Source of the DNA: Pseudomonadota bacterium
GTDB lineage: Bacteria > Pseudomonadota > Alphaproteobacteria > Rhizobiales > Methylopilaceae
Assembly: GCA_023389135.1 (NCBI GenBank)
Contig: JAEWEX010000508.1
Span: 1-7,605, forward strand
DNA length: 7,605 nucleotides
Direction of reading: 5' to 3'
The position numbers and the translations under genes were made by a program. Position 1 is the first letter of the stretch. Every line of letters begins with the position of its first letter. Below are positions 4,941-7,605 of the stretch, piece after piece. The notes below the pieces were generated by a model that worked only from the letters and a program-made list of their open reading frames with translations, did not search any database and was not told where the DNA came from.

Positions 4941-5863
4941 AACGAGACGTTCAGCGTGCCCGACAGGTTGTGCCAGTCGAGCGTGGTCGAGGGCGTCGCC
5001 GCGCCGAGCGAGCGTGAGCCGAAGTTGAGATACTGGTATTCCAGCCCCAGCGAGAGATGGCGCGTGAACGCCCACTCGAAGCCGAAGCCCGCCGCGAAGC
5101 CGGTGCGCACGCCGGAGCTGTCGTAGAGCTGCCCGTCCACCGCTACGGACTGCTGCTGGAAATCGACGATCTCCGTGCGCACCGCCAGACCTTCATAGGC
5201 CTCCGAAACCTCCGCCAGCGCCACGCCGCCGGCGCCGTAGACCAGCCAGTTGTCGCCGCCATAGCCGACCCGTCCGAAGGCGCTGGCCGACCAGTCGACA
5301 TCCAGCGTGGCCACCGCGAGGCCCCGGTGCTGCACCAGTCCCGCGCCGGCCTGGTCCATCCCGCTGGTAACGGCCCCGACATCCCCCGCGCGCCCTTCGA
5401 CGCCGAGCCCGAGCACCCAGTTGCCAAGCTGAATGTCGCGCCCGATCTGGCCGCCGCCGGTCCAGCCCTCGGCCTTGCCGGTGAAGCGGGAGCCCGCGAA
5501 CACCTGCGGATGGACATGGCCATATTCCGGTCCGGCCACGGTGTAGCCGCCCCGGACACCCGCATAGAACCTGTTCCAGCGCTGTTCGGGGACAGAGGCC
5601 GGAACGGCCTCGGGGACAATGGAAGGGGCGCCGCCATAGCCGAGGATCGGCGTCGCCGTCCGAAGCACGGGCGCCGGCCGCGCGGCGGGCGCAGGCGCAG
5701 GCGGCCTGCGGGCCTCGAGTTCCTGCACGCGCGCCCTGAGCGCGCCGTTCTCCCGCTCCAGGGCCTCGATCCGGGCCGTGATCTCCTCCAGCGACGCCGC
5801 ATGAGCCGGCGCGCCCGCAAGCATCAGCCCCGCGAGCAGCGCGGCCAGTATCCGAATTGGCAT
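4937..5863 (-). CDS. Outer-membrane beta-barrel protein with N-terminal coiled coil
   Basis: This 308-residue protein has a signal peptide at 1-22 (hydrophobic core ILAALLAGLMLAG, cleavage likely after AHA). Residues about 24-52 form a heptad-rich coiled coil (LEEITARIEALERENGALRA), and about 53-70 a Pro/Ala-rich linker. From about residue 97 a beta-barrel starts with NRFYAGVRGGYTVAG and continues through alternating aromatic/glycine strands such as GWTGGGQIGRDIQ, LGLGVEGRAGD, SAFGRVGYGGDNWLVYGAGG and LSLGLEYQYLNFG. It ends in LSGTLNVSF, with the C-terminal Phe used by the BAM assembly machinery. The barrel resembles the Omp25/OmpA-like porin family of alphaproteobacteria, about 210 residues and probably eight strands. 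The coiled coil could make it an oligomer or anchor it to the periplasm. The function is unknown. It follows the universal stress gene on the same strand after 99 bases, so it may have its own promoter. Confidence 0.85.
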   Translation of the reverse strand: MPIRILAALLAGLMLAGAPAHAASLEEITARIEALERENGALRARVQELEARRPPAPAPAARPAPVLRTATPILGYGGAPSIVPEAVPASVPEQRWNRFYAGVRGGYTVAGPEYGHVHPQVFAGSRFTGKAEGWTGGGQIGRDIQLGNWVLGLGVEGRAGDVGAVTSGMDQAGAGLVQHRGLAVATLDVDWSASAFGRVGYGGDNWLVYGAGGVALAEVSEAYEGLAVRTEIVDFQQQSVAVDGQLYDSSGVRTGFAAGFGFEWAFTRHLSLGLEYQYLNFGSRSLGAATPSTTLDWHNLSGTLNVSF

Positions 5864-5896
5864 GACGTTCCCCGACCCCAGTGCAGCGGAACTGGA

Positions 5897-5925
5897 TTCC
5901 TAAGGGAGCGCGTACAATCCGCCAA
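5897..5925 (-). promoter_or_regulatory. Possible promoter of the outer-membrane protein gene
   Basis: On the minus strand TTGGCG (5920-5925) and TAGGAA (5897-5902) are 17 bases apart, with four and three consensus matches. They lie within the 99-base gap between the universal stress gene and this gene, about 35 to 60 bases before the start. The gap is more A/T-rich than its surroundings. The call is weak and made by eye. Confidence 0.25.
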
Positions 5926-5962
5926 GCCTACAAGTCACTGGATACTTTGCGGAATCGGGTGG

Positions 5963-6802
5963 CTAGTGCGCCAGCAGGACCGGAATCGACGCGTGGGTCA
6001 TGACGTCCCGCGTGACGCCGCCGAGCACCCATTGCCTCAGCCGTGAATGGCCGTAGCCGCCCATCACCAGGAGATCCGCCTCTGCCAATGCGAGCTGTTC
6101 GAGGATCGCGTCGGACGGATTGCGCTGCCGGCTGCGGATCTGGTTGACCTTGACCGCGATGCCGTGCCGGTCGAGGTGACGCGCCATGTCCGCGGCGGGC
6201 AGCCGCGCGCTGTCCTCCAGGGTCTCGCGATCCACGGTGACCAGCACCACCCTGGTTGCCCGCCGGAGGAACGGCATCGCCTCCGCGATGGCGCGGGTGC
6301 CCTCCCGCCCGCCGTCCCAGGCGGCGACCACCGTGGCGAAGTCGCCGCTGCGGGCCGCATCGCGCGGCGCCAGCATGACCGCCCGCCCGGAGCCGAACAT
6401 GACCTGCTCCGTCAGCTCGGGGCTGACCGGCTCGGCGCCGGTGGCGTATGGGCGCGCCATCACCATGATGTCGGCGGTGCGCGCCTCGCGCACCACGGCT
6501 TCGTTGCTCGCCTCGCCGACCAGGTCCATCCGGCGGAAGTCGTGCCGCAGGCCGAGTTGCGCCAGGTCCGCCCTGAGCCGTGTTTCCCTGACGTCGCCTT
6601 CGGCCCGCGCGGTCGCTTCCATGTCGGCCATGAGTTGCGCCGCCATGCCGCCGGCGTCGAACGGCACGCTGATCATGGGCAGCCGGTGCACGAACAGCCC
6701 GGTGAGGTGCCCGTCGAACAGGTTGGCGACCCGTTCCGCCAGCGCAAGCCGCGCCGCATCCGCCCGGCCGCCGTCGAGATGAACTGCGATGTCCTTGATC
6801 AT
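5963..6802 (-). CDS. Universal stress protein with two UspA domains
   Basis: This 279-residue cytoplasmic protein has tandem Usp domains. Domain 1 (about 1-148) opens with MIKDIAVHLDGG and ends FGSGRAVMLAP, but its nucleotide-binding glycine loop is absent. Domain 2 (about 155-279) keeps it: GGYG at 248-251 followed nine residues later by GGVT (261-264), close to the G-x2-G-x9-G-S/T motif of ATP-binding Usp proteins, and it ends ASIPVLLAH. Such single-chain pairs mimic a Usp dimer and usually help survival under stress, starvation or oxygen limitation. The ATG at 6802 lies five bases after the stop of the small membrane protein gene, so the two form an operon. An FNR-like box upstream of that pair and the nearby FNR-type gene suggest anaerobic or microaerobic induction. 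Confidence 0.93.
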   Translation of the reverse strand: MIKDIAVHLDGGRADAARLALAERVANLFDGHLTGLFVHRLPMISVPFDAGGMAAQLMADMEATARAEGDVRETRLRADLAQLGLRHDFRRMDLVGEASNEAVVREARTADIMVMARPYATGAEPVSPELTEQVMFGSGRAVMLAPRDAARSGDFATVVAAWDGGREGTRAIAEAMPFLRRATRVVLVTVDRETLEDSARLPAADMARHLDRHGIAVKVNQIRSRQRNPSDAILEQLALAEADLLVMGGYGHSRLRQWVLGGVTRDVMTHASIPVLLAH

Positions 6803-6807
6803 GGTGG

Positions 6808-7077
6808 TCAGCCCCTGAACCGGTCGATGATGCCGCGCGTGAGGCGGTCCAGCCCCCGGGTGACGGCGCCGAGCCCGAGCAGCGCCAGGAACGGCAGCAG
6901 CATCAGCCCGAACAGAAGCGCGGACTGCCGGGCCAGATCGTCATCGGGACCGGTCCATGACAGCTCGCCCGACAGCGCGAACCAGAGCACCGCCACCGCC
7001 GCCGCCAGCACGAAGGCGATGGCGATGCGCGCGGCCGGCGGAAGCCGGAGACGGGGAGGCGTGACGGTGGGGGTCAT
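6808..7077 (-). CDS. Small two-helix membrane protein, unknown function
   Basis: The gene encodes 89 residues from the ATG at 7077, which is preceded by the purine-rich GGGGAGGGA at 7085-7093. Two hydrophobic segments are clear: about 17-36 (RIAIAFVLAAAVAVLWFAL) and about 52-74 (SALLFGLMLLPFLALLGLG), joined by an acidic loop with TGPDDD. A basic N-terminal stretch (RLRLPPAAR) and a basic C-terminal tail (RGLDRLTRGIIDRFRG) suggest that both ends face the cytoplasm. The gene is the first of a tight two-gene unit with the universal stress protein and lies downstream of an FNR-like box. Longer starts at 7116 or 7113 lack a ribosome binding site and would add unlike sequence. I recognise no family; a role as a membrane partner of the stress protein is only a guess. 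Confidence 0.75.
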   Translation of the reverse strand: MTPTVTPPRLRLPPAARIAIAFVLAAAVAVLWFALSGELSWTGPDDDLARQSALLFGLMLLPFLALLGLGAVTRGLDRLTRGIIDRFRG

Positions 7078-7137
7078 GGTGCAGTCCCTCCCCATGGGTG
7101 GTGTCCTGCACATCACTCCGATCCGCGTCGGCCATCA

Positions 7138-7151
7138 TTGATCCAGAGCAA
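7138..7151. promoter_or_regulatory. FNR-like box upstream of the membrane protein/universal stress protein operon
   Basis: TTGATCCAGAGCAA matches the consensus TTGAT-N4-ATCAA at nine of its ten defined positions (G for T in the right half-site). It lies in the 100-base gap between the CoA-transferase stop and the membrane protein start, with its centre about 67 bases before that start. A class II placement predicts a transcript start near 7103 and a leader of about 26 bases that includes the ribosome binding site. Its position and the resident FNR-type regulator support it; binding is inferred. Confidence 0.6.
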
Positions 7152-7177
7152 AGCCGGATGCGGGCGACAAGCCGGCG

Positions 7178-7605
7178 TCAGATCGCGCCGGCCGCCTTCA
7201 GTCCTGCGATGCGCCCGGCGTCGTAGCCGGCGACCCCGGTCAGCACCTCGTCCAGGTCGCGGCCCTTGGCGCCGCCCATCCGACGCACGGCGCCCGGCGT
7301 CGCCGACAGCCGCGGATGCGGGGCAAGCGTCTTCACGGTGCCGAAATCGTCGTCCGCCACCTCGATGATCGCCTGGCGCGCGACATAGTGCTGGTTGCTG
7401 AAAACCTGCGCGATGTCCGCGACCGGCGTGCCGGCCACTTCCTCGCGGTCGAACACCTCCATCACCTGGTCGGTGGTGCGCTCGACGATCCAGCCGCCGA
7501 TCACCGCATCCAGCGCGTCGACATTGGCGACGCGGGCGGCGGCCGTGGCGAAGCGCGGATCGTCGATCAGCTCCGGGCGGCCCAGGGCGTTGAACAGCCG
7601 CTGCA
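7178..7605 (-). CDS. CaiB/BaiF (class III) CoA-transferase family protein, C-terminal part, cut by window edge
   Basis: About 141 C-terminal residues are visible; the first complete codon is at 7603. Class III CoA-transferases move CoA between carboxylic acids through an aspartyl-CoA intermediate; that catalytic Asp lies in the N-terminal part outside the window. The visible portion matches the family's C-terminal region: LFNALGRPELIDDPRFATAA near the beginning, AGTPVADIAQVFSNQHYVAR in the middle (family: AGVP-x-DIADVF-x2-PHY-x-AR), EVADDDFGTVKTLAPHPRLS, and a final DEVL segment (KGRDLDEVLT). The specific acyl substrate cannot be told. The gene lies on the same strand as the membrane protein/universal stress protein pair but is separated by 100 bases holding an FNR-like box, so it is probably a separate unit. 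The coding frame and stop at 7178-7180 are clear. Confidence 0.9.
   Translation of the reverse strand, partial: QRLFNALGRPELIDDPRFATAAARVANVDALDAVIGGWIVERTTDQVMEVFDREEVAGTPVADIAQVFSNQHYVARQAIIEVADDDFGTVKTLAPHPRLSATPGAVRRMGGAKGRDLDEVLTGVAGYDAGRIAGLKAAGAI

Noticed and set aside
5057..6046. 329-codon plus-strand open frame opposite the outer-membrane protein
   Set aside because: The minus strand encodes a signal peptide and beta-barrel ending in Phe; the plus frame is Arg/Ala-rich without similarity.
6795..6808. TTGATC at the start of the universal stress gene as a further FNR box
   Set aside because: The right half-site (GTGGT) does not match and the position overlaps the coding start.
6047..7141. 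364-codon plus-strand open frame opposite the universal stress operon
   Set aside because: The minus strand carries recognisable Usp domains and membrane helices; the plus frame looks like a shadow.
7153..7175. GCCGG/CCGGC stem after the CoA-transferase as a rho-independent terminator
   Set aside because: The stem is only about five pairs with a loop of about 13 bases, and only TTTGCT follows; too weak to call.
1..7605. CRISPR array, tRNA/rRNA genes, insertion sequence or phage genes
   Set aside because: No regularly spaced repeats, RNA-gene signatures, transposase or integrase motifs were seen on either strand.

Overview
The window looks like chromosomal DNA from a high-GC alphaproteobacterium, perhaps a Rhodospirillales or Methylobacterium/Bradyrhizobium-like lineage. 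The evidence is the strong G/C bias at third codon positions, an FNR-type regulator with the alphaproteobacterial C-x2-C-x7-C cysteine spacing, and an extragenic palindrome of the 'TTGCGAGCGGAGCGAAGCAATCC' type (split here as TTGCGAGCGG + AGCGAAGCAATCC). I recall that palindrome as common in such genomes, but the genus cannot be fixed from sequence reading alone. I see no RNA genes, insertion sequences, phage genes or CRISPR arrays.

Left part (1-3672). The 5' end of a sirtuin deacylase gene runs off the left edge on the minus strand. Divergent from it is a plus-strand pair coupled by a GTGA stop/start overlap: an isochorismatase-family cysteine hydrolase and a GlxA-type (DJ-1/PfpI plus AraC) transcription regulator. 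The last eleven codons of the regulator lie inside a REP-like palindrome, whose other arm lies beyond the stop codon. After a 235-base gap comes a complete dihydropyrimidinase/hydantoinase gene with all expected metal ligands.

Middle (3630-4940). A small GNAT-like gene on the minus strand overlaps the hydantoinase tail to tail. It is divergent from an FNR-family oxygen-sensor gene, and the shared intergenic region holds a good FNR-box-like dyad.

Right part (4937-7605). All genes are on the minus strand. In transcription order they are: the C-terminal part of a class III (CaiB/BaiF) CoA-transferase, a two-helix small membrane protein, a tandem universal stress protein, and a secreted outer-membrane beta-barrel protein whose stop codon shares a CTAG with the FNR gene's stop. 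A second FNR-box-like site lies just upstream of the membrane protein/universal stress protein pair.

Taken together, the right half reads as a small oxygen/redox-response neighbourhood: an Fe-S FNR-type sensor, two candidate target promoters, a universal stress protein operon and possibly an envelope protein. The left half is catabolic or amide-hydrolysing (hydantoinase, cysteine hydrolase, regulator). The regulatory links are inferred from site sequence and position, not demonstrated. I found no clear evidence of a wholly new system. The best leads are the FNR-linked GNAT-like gene and small membrane protein, and the REP element that supplies a protein C-terminus.
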